Origin: DASXQK01 sp963757155
GTDB taxonomy: Bacteria; Pseudomonadota; Alphaproteobacteria; Dongiales; Dongiaceae
NCBI GenBank assembly: GCA_963757155.1
Contig: CAVWQS010000029.1
Span: 62,001-126,000 of the forward strand
Direction of reading: 5' to 3'
DNA: 64,000 bases
The position numbers were made by a program, and so were the translations under genes. Shown one piece after another: positions 44,811 to 53,749 of the stretch. The notes beneath the pieces are model-generated. The model saw only the letters and a list, made by a program, of their open reading frames with translations, was not told the DNA's origin and did no database searches. The stretch's first letter is position 1, and every line of letters begins with the position of its first letter.

Positions 44811-44949
44811 GCTGGACTCCCCCAAGAGTTTGCTGGCCCAAAAGGCTGTTGGCACACTGCGTTGTAGCCGAGTCCCGGTTTTCCGAGGCTCGATCAATTC
44901 TCAAGCCTGCCGATGGAAAAACTCACACCACCAGGGGGGGCGACCGGGC

Positions 44950-45504
44950 TCAGAAGCTGGGAGGCGTGCAGGCCGAGACCAGCTCGCAGACCTCCTCGCC
45001 CAGATTGCGGAAGCGATGCGGCAGGCGGCTGTCGAAGTAATAGGCCTCCCCCGGCCCCAGCACGCGGCGCTGATCGCCCACCGTCACCTCGAGCTGGCCG
45101 CGGATCACGACCGCCCCCTCCTCCGAGGCATGGCGCAGCATCGTCTCGCCCGTGTCCGCCCCCGGCTCGTAGCGCTCATGCAGGATCTGCAGCGCGCGAC
45201 CCGCCAGATCCCGGCCGATCTGGCGGAAGGAGATGCCCCCGCCAGCGATCTCGGTCAACTCGTCGCCGGCGAAGAAGATCTGCGGCCGTGGCCCCAGCTC
45301 CATGCCGAAGAAATCGGCGAGCGAGATGGGGAGGCCGTCGAGCACCTTCTTCAGCGAGCCGACCGAGGGGCTGGTCCGGTTCTGCTCGATCAGGGAGATG
45401 ATGGCGTTGGAGACGCCTGCGCGCTGGGCGAGGGCGCGCTGGGAGAGCCCGTGCATCAGGCGGAGCGCTCGCAGCCGGGCGCCGACGTCGATGTCCTTGC
45501 GCAT
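44950..45504 (-). CDS. XRE-cupin transcriptional regulator (PuuR-like)
   Basis: Regulator with an N-terminal helix-turn-helix (residues about 8-62: RLRALRLMHGLSQRALAQRA, then SNAIISLIEQNRTSPS) and a C-terminal cupin (about 105-180: HASEEGAVVIRGQLEVTVGD ... PHRFRNLG). This architecture is that of PuuR, the putrescine-responsive repressor, and related regulators of amine use. It is divergent from an omega-amino acid aminotransferase gene across a 146-base gap and likely controls it. The ligand is inferred. Confidence 0.85.
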   Translation of the reverse strand: MRKDIDVGARLRALRLMHGLSQRALAQRAGVSNAIISLIEQNRTSPSVGSLKKVLDGLPISLADFFGMELGPRPQIFFAGDELTEIAGGGISFRQIGRDLAGRALQILHERYEPGADTGETMLRHASEEGAVVIRGQLEVTVGDQRRVLGPGEAYYFDSRLPHRFRNLGEEVCELVSACTPPSF

Positions 45505-45650
45505 GACGATTGTTTATCCCGCTCAAGATATTCAACGCTTGCTGGTCCAGAATGCATGATAACCCAGGACAGACAATGGTTTCGTCTTGATTTGCTAATT
45601 TTCTTGATCATGGTAGCGTCCGCGTTCCACCCTCCTCAGGAGCCCGCGCC
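45505..45650. promoter_or_regulatory. Divergent control region between XRE-cupin regulator and aminotransferase
   Basis: This 146-base AT-richer gap should hold both promoters and the operator. A direct repeat TCTTGAT occurs twice about 18 bases apart near 45584-45608, and TCAACGC at 45532-45538 matches half of the 12-base palindrome at 45180+10 kb, namely 55180-55191 before the second aminotransferase. No confident -10/-35 pair was found. Confidence 0.4.
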
Positions 45651-46985
45651 ATGAGCCAATCAAGCGTCTTCGAGAGCACCCCGAACAATCTCGAAGCCTT
45701 CTGGATGCCCTTCACCGCGAACCGGCAGTTCAAGTCCAAGCCGCGCCTCTTCACCGGCGCGAAGGACATGCATTACACCACCGTCGAGGGCCGCAAGGTG
45801 CTGGACGGCACGGCCGGACTCTGGTGCGTCAATGCCGGCCATGGCCGGCGTGAGATCATGGAGGCGGTGCGCGATCAGGTCGGCCGCCTCGACTACGCGC
45901 CGGCCTTTCAGATGGGCCATCCCGCGGTCTTCGAATTCGCCGCCCGCCTCACCAATCTGCTGGGCGCGGATTTCGACCATGTCTTCTTCACCAATTCCGG
46001 ATCGGAATCGGTCGACACCGCCCTCAAGATGGCGATCGCCTATCACCGCGTCCGCGGCGAGGGCACGCGCACCCGGCTGATCGGGCGCGAGCGCGGCTAT
46101 CACGGCGTCGGCTTCGGGGGCATCTCCGTCGGCGGCATCGTCGCCAACCGCAAGACCTTCGGCAGCCTGCTGACCGGCGTCGACCATCTGCCCCATACCC
46201 ATAACATCGCCAAGAACGCCTTCAGCCGCGGCCAGCCGGAGAGCGGCGTGGAGCTCGCCGATGAGCTCGAGCGCCTGGTGACCCTGCATGACGCTTCGAA
46301 CATCGCCGCCGTCATCGTCGAGCCGGTCGCCTGCTCCACCGGCGTGCTGGTCCCGCCGAAGGGCTATCTCCAGCGCCTGCGGGAGATCTGCACCAAGCAT
46401 GGCATCCTGCTGATTTTCGACGAGGTGATCACGGGCTTCGGCCGGCTCGGCGCCAGCTTCGCCACCGAGTATTTCGGCATCGTCCCGGATCTCATCACCA
46501 CCGCCAAGGGCATCACCAATGGCACGATCCCCATGGGCGCCGTCTTCGCCCGCAAGGGCATCTACGACGCCTTCATGAATGCTCCTGACAACACCATCGA
46601 GCTCTTCCACGGCTATACCTATTCGGGTCATCCCGTCGCCTGCGCGGCTGGCCTGGCGACCCTGGATATCTACAAGGAAGAAAATCTCTTCGAGCGCGCC
46701 GCCGGCCTCGCCAGCTATTGGGAGGACGGCGTCCATTCCCTCAAGGGCTCGCCCCATGTCATCGACCTGCGCAACCTCGGCCTCATCGCCGGCATCGAGC
46801 TGGCACCGCGGGCGGGCAAGCCGGGCGGGCGCGGCTTCGATGCCTTCCTCAAGGCCTATGAGTCCGATCTTCTGGTGCGCGTCACCGGCGACATCATCGC
46901 CCTCTCGCCGCCGCTGATCTGCGAGAAGAAGCATATCGACGATATCTTCGGCATCCTGGGGGATGTGCTGAAGAAGGTCGATTGA
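45651..46985 (+). CDS. Omega-amino acid (beta-alanine)--pyruvate aminotransferase
   Basis: PLP-dependent class III aminotransferase, 444 residues, starting MSQSSVFESTPNNLEAFWMP, typical of the beta-alanine:pyruvate group. Seen are NSGSESVDTALKMA (phosphate site), the GYHGVGFGG loop, IFDEVITGFGR with the PLP Asp, and the Schiff-base Lys in TTAKGITNG. The expected reaction moves an omega-amino group to pyruvate, giving alanine. It is followed by a strong terminator and by alanine dehydrogenase, which could regenerate pyruvate. Confidence 0.9.
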   Translation: MSQSSVFESTPNNLEAFWMPFTANRQFKSKPRLFTGAKDMHYTTVEGRKVLDGTAGLWCVNAGHGRREIMEAVRDQVGRLDYAPAFQMGHPAVFEFAARLTNLLGADFDHVFFTNSGSESVDTALKMAIAYHRVRGEGTRTRLIGRERGYHGVGFGGISVGGIVANRKTFGSLLTGVDHLPHTHNIAKNAFSRGQPESGVELADELERLVTLHDASNIAAVIVEPVACSTGVLVPPKGYLQRLREICTKHGILLIFDEVITGFGRLGASFATEYFGIVPDLITTAKGITNGTIPMGAVFARKGIYDAFMNAPDNTIELFHGYTYSGHPVACAAGLATLDIYKEENLFERAAGLASYWEDGVHSLKGSPHVIDLRNLGLIAGIELAPRAGKPGGRGFDAFLKAYESDLLVRVTGDIIALSPPLICEKKHIDDIFGILGDVLKKVD

Positions 46986-47008
46986 CCTCGACTAGGGCTA
47001 TCTGAGTA

Positions 47009-47042
47009 CCGGCCCGCCGTTCCCGGCGGGCCGGCGGTTTTT
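47009..47042 (+). terminator. Rho-independent terminator after aminotransferase
   Basis: A perfect 10-base-pair stem (ccggcccgcc at 47009-47018, ggcgggccgg at 47025-47034) with a 6-base loop is followed by cggttttt. It sits 23 bases after the aminotransferase stop and 17 bases before the alanine dehydrogenase start, so the latter may need its own promoter or read-through. Confidence 0.9.
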
Positions 47043-47059
47043 CGAGACGGGAGAAGATC

Positions 47060-48175
47060 ATGCTGATCGGCGTGCCAAAGGAGATCAAGACTCACGAGTA
47101 TCGCGTCGGCCTCGTGCCGGCGAGCGTGCGGGAGCTGATCCACAATGGCCATCAGGTCATGGTCGAGACCCATGCCGGGGCGGGCATCGGCTTCGACGAC
47201 CATGCCTATGAGAGCGCGGGTGCGACCATCGCCAAATCAGCGGCCGATGTCTTCGCCAAGGCCGATATGATCGTGAAGGTGAAGGAGCCGCAGCCCGTCG
47301 AATGCAAGATGCTGCGCAAGGGCCAGCTGCTTTTCACCTATCTGCATCTGGCGCCCGATCCCGAGCAGACCAAGGGGCTGATCGCATCCGGCTGCACCGC
47401 CATCGCCTATGAGACGGTCACGAGCCCGAGCGGCGGCCTGCCGCTGTTGGCACCCATGAGCGAAGTCGCGGGCCGCATGTCGATCCAGGTGGGCGCCCAT
47501 TGCCTGGAAAAGGCGCAAGGGGGTGCCGGAATCCTTCTGGGCGGCGTCCCCGGCGTCGCACCGGCAAAGGTGATCATCATCGGCGGCGGCGTCTCCGGAA
47601 CCCATGCTGCGCGCATGGCCGTCGGCATGGAGGCCAATGTCACGGTGATCGACCGCTCCATCGATCGCCTGCGCGAGCTGGACGAGGTCTTCGGCGCCAA
47701 GCTCACCACGGAATTCTCCACGGTCGATGCCATCGAACGGTCGGTCATCAACGCCGATCTCGTGATTGGCGCGGTGCTGGTTCCTGGTGCCGCGGCTCCC
47801 AAGCTGGTGACCCGCGAGATGGTCAAGCGCATGCGGCCCGGCTCGGTTCTGGTCGATATCGCCATCGACCAGGGGGGCTGCTTCGAGACCAGCCATGCCA
47901 CGACCCATGCCGAACCCACCTATGTCGTGGACGGGGTCATCCATTATTGCGTCGCCAATATGCCCGGGGGCGTCGCCCGGACCTCGACCTTCGCCCTCAA
48001 CAACGCGACCCTGCCCTTCGCCATCGCGCTGGCGAACAAGGGCTGGCGTCAGGCCTGCCACGACGATCCGCATCTGCGCCACGGCCTCAACATCCACGAC
48101 GGCCAGGTCGTCTACAAGGCAGTCGCCCAGGCGCTGGGCCTGAAATACACGCCGCCGGAATCCTTCCTCGGCTGA
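47060..48175 (+). CDS. ald: Alanine dehydrogenase
   Basis: NAD-dependent enzyme converting L-alanine to pyruvate and ammonia, reversibly. The 371 residues start MLIGVPKEIKTHEYRVGLVP. The catalytic Lys75 (VKVKEPQP) and His96 (FTYLHLAPD) are at the positions known for the family, and the NAD fold is IIIGGGVSGTHAARMA. The C-terminal NMPGGVARTSTFALNNATLP is typical. A GGGAGAAG site precedes the ATG. Next to pyruvate-dependent aminotransferases it probably recycles alanine. Confidence 0.95.
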   Translation: MLIGVPKEIKTHEYRVGLVPASVRELIHNGHQVMVETHAGAGIGFDDHAYESAGATIAKSAADVFAKADMIVKVKEPQPVECKMLRKGQLLFTYLHLAPDPEQTKGLIASGCTAIAYETVTSPSGGLPLLAPMSEVAGRMSIQVGAHCLEKAQGGAGILLGGVPGVAPAKVIIIGGGVSGTHAARMAVGMEANVTVIDRSIDRLRELDEVFGAKLTTEFSTVDAIERSVINADLVIGAVLVPGAAAPKLVTREMVKRMRPGSVLVDIAIDQGGCFETSHATTHAEPTYVVDGVIHYCVANMPGGVARTSTFALNNATLPFAIALANKGWRQACHDDPHLRHGLNIHDGQVVYKAVAQALGLKYTPPESFLG

Positions 48176-48335
48176 GGCCGGGGGAGCGGCGGCAGGCGCT
48201 TCCGAATGGTGCTCGGGGCCTTGAGGGCGACCGAGGACCTAAGGCCAGTGTGTTGATTTAAAAAGATTTCCCCGCGCCGCCTTGCCGGTTTTCGGCCGGC
48301 ATGGTAGCCCTAGGCTTCCCTCCGGAACCGCAATC

Positions 48336-49688
48336 ATGACCGAACTCGCAGACTGGCTGACCGAGCACAAGATCGACGAGGTCGAGTGCCTGGTGCCCGA
48401 CATCAACGGCATCGCCCGCGGCAAGATCCTGCCGGCGGCGAAGTTCATCAAGAGCCTGCAGGACGAGAGCCTGCGTCTGCCCGAGAGCATCTTCATCCAG
48501 ACGGTGACGGGCGAGTATTCCGAGAACGCCGATTACGAGGACATCGCCAGCGACCAGGATCCGGACATGTATCTGCGGCCCGATCCGGACACCATCCGCA
48601 TCGTGCCCTGGTACACGGAGCCGACGGCCCAGGTGATCTGCGATGCCTTCGACGGCGACGGCAAGCCGGTGGAGGTCTCCGCCCGCCATGTGCTGCGCAA
48701 GGTCCTCGCCCTCTACGCCGCCCGGGGCTGGAAGCCGGTGGTGGCGCCCGAGCTCGAATTCTTCCTGGTGCAGGTCAATACCGATCCCGATCTGCCGCTC
48801 CTGCCGCCCGTCGGGCGCTCAGGGAGAACGGAGACGGGGCGGCAATCCTATGGCATCGACGCCACCAATGAGTTCGATCCCATCTTCGAGGATGTCTACG
48901 ATTTCTGCGAGGCGCAGGAGATCGACATCGACACCCTGACCCATGAGGCCGGGGCGGCGCAGATGGAGATCAACTTCAACCATGGCGATGCCCTGGTGCT
49001 GGCCGATCAGGCCTTCCTCTTCAAGCGCACGGTCCGCCAGGCCGCGATGCGCCACAACATCTATGCCACCTTCATGGCGAAGCCCTTGGCCAATCAGCCC
49101 GGCAGCTCCATGCATATCCACCAGTCGCTGCTCGAGGCCTCGACGGGCCGCAACCTCTTCGCTGACACGCTCGGCCGCGACAGCCCCCTCTTCCGCTCCC
49201 ATGTCGCAGGGCTGCAGCGCTTCCTGCCCCAGGTGATGCCGCTGCTGGCGCCCAATGTGAATTCCTTTCGGCGCCTTCGGCCCTATTCGGACGCGCCCAT
49301 CAATGTCCAATGGGGCGTGGACAACCGCTCCGTGGGCTTGCGCGTCCCGATCTCGGACGGCCCCGCCCGGCGCATCGAGAACCGGCTCGCCGGGGCCGAT
49401 GCCAATCCCTATCTCGCCATCGCCGCTTCGCTGGCCTGCGGCTATCTCGGCATGATCGAGCGGATGAAGCCGACCAAGCAGATCGAGGGCAGCGCCTACC
49501 GCCTGCCCCACACCCTGCCCCGCACCCTCTACGAGGCCCTGAACCTCTTCAACAGCGCCAAGAAGATGCGCGGCATATTGGGCGACCGCTTCATGCGCGC
49601 CATGACCCTGGTGAAGCAGTCGGAGCTCGAGGCCTATCAGGGCGTCATCAGCTCCTGGGAGCGCGAGCATCTCCTGCTGAACGTCTGA
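48336..49688 (+). CDS. Glutamine synthetase family protein (PuuA-like gamma-glutamylamine synthetase)
   Basis: The start at 48336 (MTELADWLTEHKIDEVECLV) gives 450 residues; a longer TTG start adds 18 unsupported residues. The PuuA-type N-terminus VECLVPDINGIARGKILPA, the metal-site ELEFFLVQ, the ammonium/ATP region QMEINFNHGD and SSMHIHQSL, and VDNRSVGLRVP with RIENRLAGADANPYLA are visible. The short Asp-Ile-Asn-Gly start and lack of an adenylylation loop separate it from GlnA. PuuA ligates glutamate to putrescine; the substrate here could be another amine. About 160 bases upstream show no feature. Confidence 0.85.
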   Translation: MTELADWLTEHKIDEVECLVPDINGIARGKILPAAKFIKSLQDESLRLPESIFIQTVTGEYSENADYEDIASDQDPDMYLRPDPDTIRIVPWYTEPTAQVICDAFDGDGKPVEVSARHVLRKVLALYAARGWKPVVAPELEFFLVQVNTDPDLPLLPPVGRSGRTETGRQSYGIDATNEFDPIFEDVYDFCEAQEIDIDTLTHEAGAAQMEINFNHGDALVLADQAFLFKRTVRQAAMRHNIYATFMAKPLANQPGSSMHIHQSLLEASTGRNLFADTLGRDSPLFRSHVAGLQRFLPQVMPLLAPNVNSFRRLRPYSDAPINVQWGVDNRSVGLRVPISDGPARRIENRLAGADANPYLAIAASLACGYLGMIERMKPTKQIEGSAYRLPHTLPRTLYEALNLFNSAKKMRGILGDRFMRAMTLVKQSELEAYQGVISSWEREHLLLNV

Positions 49689-50246
49689 TCACGACGGCGG
49701 CAGGATCGCCACGGCCGAGGCCGTCGGCAGGCCCGCCTTTTCCCAGCCTTCGATGCCATCGGGATACCAATAGACCTTCCGATAGCCATAGCTGATGGTC
49801 CGCTTCGCGGCATTCCAGCTCGCCCAACATTGCGGATGGCAATAGAGCACGAGCGGGGTATCCCGTTTGCCTCGGCTTAGCTCCTTCAGCCGGGCGCGAA
49901 ACCAGGTGTCCTGGCCCGCCGCCATCACGCCGGCGCCGAGATCGCTGAGCCAGACCGAGCTCGCGATGTTCCGATGCTGCGCCGGCATCCAGACCGCATT
50001 GGGCGCCAGGCCCGCCGGCTTGCGCGGCGCCGGGGTGACGTCGATCAGCACGGCATCGCTGTGGCGCAGCAGCGCCTCGAGCTCCATCGTGTGGATCACT
50101 TGGCCGCCGGTGATGGTGGCCGGCACCGCGCCATGCATCGGCCCCGTCCAATAGCCGGCCGGCTCCGGCACCACGGGGTCGGCCGCGGTGCCGAGGAACA
50201 GGACCAGCAGCAGGCCGAGGCGCTTCAGCGCCCCTTCAGCTCGCAT
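49689..50246 (-). CDS. PQQ-dependent catabolism-associated CXXCW-motif rhodanese-like protein
   Basis: A 185-residue exported protein (signal peptide about 1-22) with a rhodanese-like fold. The motif YCHPQCWASWNAAKR (Cys136, Cys140, Trp141) and the end YGYRKVYWYPDGIEGWEKAG match the family found with PQQ-dependent alcohol dehydrogenase systems. It overlaps the upstream SoxYZ-like gene by 11 bases and its stop abuts the convergent glutamine synthetase stop. Last gene of a six-gene operon. Confidence 0.82.
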   Translation of the reverse strand: MRAEGALKRLGLLLVLFLGTAADPVVPEPAGYWTGPMHGAVPATITGGQVIHTMELEALLRHSDAVLIDVTPAPRKPAGLAPNAVWMPAQHRNIASSVWLSDLGAGVMAAGQDTWFRARLKELSRGKRDTPLVLYCHPQCWASWNAAKRTISYGYRKVYWYPDGIEGWEKAGLPTASAVAILPPS

Positions 50247-51039
50247 GCTCGGGGATCTCGAAACTGTGGCTGAATTTCAGATTCTCGCTGTCGTGCACAT
50301 CGACCTTCATCAGCCCCTTGTCCTGCGGCACGAAATCGAAGCCGATGACCGGGTCGGTGGAGAGCGAGATATCGCTGTCGAGATGGAAGACCAGCTGGCC
50401 GTTGTAGGAGACGTCGGCGCTCTGGATGAAATGCGCCGGGGTATATTGCCGTGTCACCTGGTCCATCTGCATGCCGTTGAAATTGGGATGACGGATCATG
50501 AGCTGGGCCTGCACCGGCTTGCCCAGGGTGAAATCGCTGAGGAGGCGGAGCTTCATCCGGCCGATGTCCTTCAGCGCGACGGCATCGTCGGAGCCGGCCG
50601 GCGCCGAGCAGCCGCCCGCCGCCTTGACGAATTTCATCACTTCGTAAAGCTGCCCGTCGGCGGTTTCGGCCACTGCATGCATCTGGGTGTACTGATTGAC
50701 CCGCACCCGGAGCTTCAGCAGATGCGGATCGGCGGCCGGTCCGAAGGTGACATGGGCAGCCAGCGGCGAGGGATTGTCGTCGATCACGAGATAGACGCCC
50801 TTGATGGCCTTGGCCCCGGTGAGGGTGATGGTGATGGGCACGAGAGCCGCATCCAGGGCGCGCACCGGCGCCTCGAGTTGGAGGATCCCCTGCCCGTCCT
50901 GCAATTGCTTGTCGCCGAAGATCGCCTGCTGGAGATCATGCCAGCGGGCGGCACGGTCGGCCTCGGTCTCCTCGGCACGCGCAGCGAAGGACGTCAGCAG
51001 GCCGGCGCCAAGCGCCAGGGCCAGGAACAGGCTTTTCAT
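50236..51039 (-). CDS. Quinoprotein dehydrogenase-associated SoxYZ-like carrier protein
   Basis: The chosen ATG at 51039 (MKSLFLALALGAGLLTSFAA) gives 267 residues with a clear signal peptide cleaved near ARA-EE. An N-terminal SoxY-like domain carries the KAAGGCSAP motif with Cys144, the likely carrier residue, and a C-terminal SoxZ-like domain follows (VQAQLMIRHPNFNGMQMDQV). Such fused SoxYZ proteins accompany quinoprotein alcohol dehydrogenases in a proposed periplasmic relay. It lies 29 bases after the metallohydrolase gene. Confidence 0.82.
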   Translation of the reverse strand: MKSLFLALALGAGLLTSFAARAEETEADRAARWHDLQQAIFGDKQLQDGQGILQLEAPVRALDAALVPITITLTGAKAIKGVYLVIDDNPSPLAAHVTFGPAADPHLLKLRVRVNQYTQMHAVAETADGQLYEVMKFVKAAGGCSAPAGSDDAVALKDIGRMKLRLLSDFTLGKPVQAQLMIRHPNFNGMQMDQVTRQYTPAHFIQSADVSYNGQLVFHLDSDISLSTDPVIGFDFVPQDKGLMKVDVHDSENLKFSHSFEIPEHAS

Positions 51040-51068
51040 CACCCTAATCTCCCACAACAGGCGCCGCT

Positions 51069-52016
51069 TCACTCCCATTCGACCTCCTTATAGGCCTCGG
51101 TGACGTTGCGGCCATTATAGTCGTCGTAGAGAACCCATTTGCCGCGCTCGCTGGCCGCAATGCTGCCGGCCGCCACCGAAATATCCACCCCGCTGCTCAC
51201 CGCTTCGCGCGTCTCGCGCAGCAGGATATTCAGATAACGCTCGAGATCGCCCGAGGCTGCCGGCCAGTCCATGACCGCGGGACCATGGCCTGGCACGACC
51301 CGCGGCGTGGGCAAGGCCTTCAACGCCGCCAGTTCCTTAAGCCAGCCCGTCAGGCTGCCGTCAAGGGAGGGCATGCGCCGGACAAAGAGCAGATCCGCCG
51401 GCAGCAAGGTCCCGCTCTGCTGATCGATCAGACTGAGATCATTGTCCGTATGGGCCGGCCCATGCGCCGTCAGGGCGATAACGCGGCCGCCTAGATCGAC
51501 CTCGGCATGGTCGGCGACCGTCATGGTGGGCATCACCACGGGCCCCGCCTTGCCGGGCCCGAGGATCGTCTCCAGCCCCTTCTGGTAGAAGGCGCCGCGC
51601 TGGGCCAGGGCTGGGACGAGCCGGGCATGGCCGATGAAGACCGGGTCGTCCTGGCGAAAGGCGCCGGCCCCGAAGATATGGTCGGGATGGACATGGCTCA
51701 TCGACACATAGCGGATCGGCAGCAGGGTCTTCTCCCGGATGGAAGCGCGCAGCCGCTCACCATCGGCCAGGCTGCCGCCGGGGTCGGCGACGAGCACCGC
51801 CTCGCGCCCGATGATGAAGCCGATATTGGCGATGGCATCGTCATTGCCGGCGCTGGCATCCTGATCGATGCCGCGCCGGATATGGAGGCCGGGCGCCACT
51901 TCTTCGGTGGCGAAGGGACCGGTGCCGGCCGTCGCGGCAGCGGCCCGCAAGGCAGCGGGCAGGCAGCAGAGACAAAACCCGCCGGCCAGGGCATGGCGGC
52001 GCGACAGGGACGGCAC
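51069..52016 (-). CDS. Quinoprotein relay system zinc metallohydrolase (MBL fold)
   Basis: A 315-residue metallo-beta-lactamase-fold protein with a Tat-like signal (SRRHALAGGFCLCCLP). Zinc ligands: SHVHPDHIFG (His108, His110, Asp112, His113), AHGPAHTDNDLS and VVPGHGPAV. It resembles the SoxH-like hydrolases associated with PQQ enzymes, probably the type-2 group. Five bases separate it from the upstream small membrane protein. Other periplasmic hydrolase roles are possible. Confidence 0.8.
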   Translation of the reverse strand: MPSLSRRHALAGGFCLCCLPAALRAAAATAGTGPFATEEVAPGLHIRRGIDQDASAGNDDAIANIGFIIGREAVLVADPGGSLADGERLRASIREKTLLPIRYVSMSHVHPDHIFGAGAFRQDDPVFIGHARLVPALAQRGAFYQKGLETILGPGKAGPVVMPTMTVADHAEVDLGGRVIALTAHGPAHTDNDLSLIDQQSGTLLPADLLFVRRMPSLDGSLTGWLKELAALKALPTPRVVPGHGPAVMDWPAASGDLERYLNILLRETREAVSSGVDISVAAGSIAASERGKWVLYDDYNGRNVTEAYKEVEWE

Positions 52017-52020
52017 CGGC

Positions 52021-52365
52021 CTAGCTCCCGGGGGCCTTCGGCGGCTCGCTTCCGCCGCTGCCTGTTGTCGGTCCCGGTGGCGGCTTCACCCGGCTGAGGG
52101 CATGGCCGCCCCACCACATCAGCGCGCCGATCAGGATGAAGGGCCCGCCGACGATGAATTGGATGCCGCTCAGATTGAGTTCGCCGCCGCCGCCCCCGCC
52201 GCTGGTGAGATCGCCGATGGTCATGCCCGCCGTGCAGAGGCCGGAGACGGAGGTCAAGAGGATGCCGAGGATCATGATGGTCAGGCCGCAGCCGCGGCGC
52301 CACCCGGGCGCCATGATCGGCGCCCCCGGCTGCGGGCCAGGGGGCGGCTGCGGGAGATCAGACAT
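52021..52365 (-). CDS. Small two-helix membrane protein of unknown function
   Basis: A 114-residue protein with a Pro-rich N-terminus (SDLPQPPPGPQPGAPIMAPG), two hydrophobic segments (LTIMILGILLTSVSGLCTAG and IQFIVGGPFILIGALMWWGG) separated by a Gly-rich loop, and a Pro/Gly/Ser-rich tail. No family is recognised. The start overlaps the radical SAM stop by 8 bases, so it is translated with it, and it may anchor or assist that enzyme. Confidence 0.65.
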   Translation of the reverse strand: MSDLPQPPPGPQPGAPIMAPGWRRGCGLTIMILGILLTSVSGLCTAGMTIGDLTSGGGGGGELNLSGIQFIVGGPFILIGALMWWGGHALSRVKPPPGPTTGSGGSEPPKAPGS

Positions 52366-53749
52366 AGGCGGCGCGCCGTCGAACCGGCTGGCCGTTGCGG
52401 TAGAACAGATTGTAGGTGTCGAAGGGAATGATCTTGCGCTCCGGCGTGACGAAATGGATGCAGGAGCGCTTGACCTGGGCGAGACAGAAATTGAAGCGGT
52501 CCAGGAACTGCACGATCACGACGCGAAAGACCTTGTCATAGCCGAGCCCTGCCGGCACTTCGAACTGCGGCAGGCAGCAGAGCAGGCCGCGCAAGCTCGG
52601 ATCCGTTTGCTCCCCGGTGCAGGATAGCGACAGAAGCTCGATCAGCCGGCGCTTCAACTCGGCATCCTTCTCGAAACTGATGGTATTGCTGGCATGGGCG
52701 ATGAGCTCGGCCTCGGGGATCAACTGGGTGATCGGCGTCACATTCCTGCCGTCGCGCAGGCCATAGCCGATGGCGATGCCCTCGGGATTGCAGGGCAAGG
52801 GCAGCAGATCCTCCGCGGCGAAGACGCCGGAGGTCTCGGCGATGACGCGGCGGATATCGGTCAGCATCGCCCGGTCGCGGTTCTTGTCGAAGCCGAGATT
52901 GCGCCCGGCATCCTGCACGGGCTGGAAGGTGATGCCGCGGACGCACTCGTATTCCAGGGCATGGCGGGTGATCTCCCCCACCTCCTGGTCGTTGACGCCT
53001 TTCTTCACCACCACCACCAGAGTGGTCGAGAGCCCGGCCTTCTCGAGATTCGCCAAAGCGCGGCTGCGAACGCCGCGAAGATCGGCGCCGCGGATGTTCT
53101 CCAGCGCCTCCTTGCGCAGGGAATCGAACTGCAGATAGACCTCGAACCCCGGCCCCAGCTCCGCCAGAGCTTCGACGAAGGCCGGCTCATTGGCCAGGCG
53201 CACGCCATTGGTGTTCAGCATGAGATGGCGGATCGGACGCTGCTTCGCCAGCCGCAGGATCTCGAGAATCTGGGGATGGAGCGTGGGCTCGCCGCCGCTG
53301 ATCTGCAGCAGATCGGGCTCCCCCTCGCTCGCCACCAGCGTATCCAGCATGGCCTCGATCTCGGCCAGGCTGCGGTTGCCCGGCCGGTGCGGGGCCGAAT
53401 CGGCGAAGCAGACCGGGCAGGTCAAATTGCAGGTCTCGTTGATCTCCATCAGCGCCAGGCAGCTGTGCTGCTCATGATCGGGGCAAAGCCCGCAGTCATA
53501 GGGGCAGCCGAAATTCGTCCGGCTCTGGAAGGCGAGCGGGATATCGGCGGGCTTCAGATAATCCCGGCAGCGCCGGTAATAGGCCGCATCGGTGGAGATC
53601 AGCGTCTTCTGCACCCCATGCTCGGGGCAGCGTTTCAGATAGAAGACGTCGTCGTCCTCGATCAGGATCTTGGCCGGCACCAGCTCCAGGCAGGTCTCGC
53701 AGAGCGAGGTGGTCTGGCCGTAGAAGATGTAAGGCTTAAGCGACCGCAT
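52358..53749 (-). CDS. Cysteine-rich radical SAM protein of the COG1964/Tes-like family
   Basis: From ATG 53749 (MRSLKPYIFYGQTTSLCETC) the protein has 463 residues. An N-terminal cysteine-rich region (Cys17, 20, 41, 61, 82, 86, 89, 97) precedes the radical SAM cluster CNLTCPVC (Cys107, 111, 114), then ISGGEPTLHP and a long C-terminal region with CCLPQFEVP. This layout matches the MJ0619-type group that contains archaeal tetraether synthase (Tes), which couples lipid tails. The start overlaps the Lgt-like gene by 14 bases. Lipid-tail chemistry here is inference; no bacterial homologue function is assumed. Confidence 0.8.
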   Translation of the reverse strand: MRSLKPYIFYGQTTSLCETCLELVPAKILIEDDDVFYLKRCPEHGVQKTLISTDAAYYRRCRDYLKPADIPLAFQSRTNFGCPYDCGLCPDHEQHSCLALMEINETCNLTCPVCFADSAPHRPGNRSLAEIEAMLDTLVASEGEPDLLQISGGEPTLHPQILEILRLAKQRPIRHLMLNTNGVRLANEPAFVEALAELGPGFEVYLQFDSLRKEALENIRGADLRGVRSRALANLEKAGLSTTLVVVVKKGVNDQEVGEITRHALEYECVRGITFQPVQDAGRNLGFDKNRDRAMLTDIRRVIAETSGVFAAEDLLPLPCNPEGIAIGYGLRDGRNVTPITQLIPEAELIAHASNTISFEKDAELKRRLIELLSLSCTGEQTDPSLRGLLCCLPQFEVPAGLGYDKVFRVVIVQFLDRFNFCLAQVKRSCIHFVTPERKIIPFDTYNLFYRNGQPVRRRAAYV

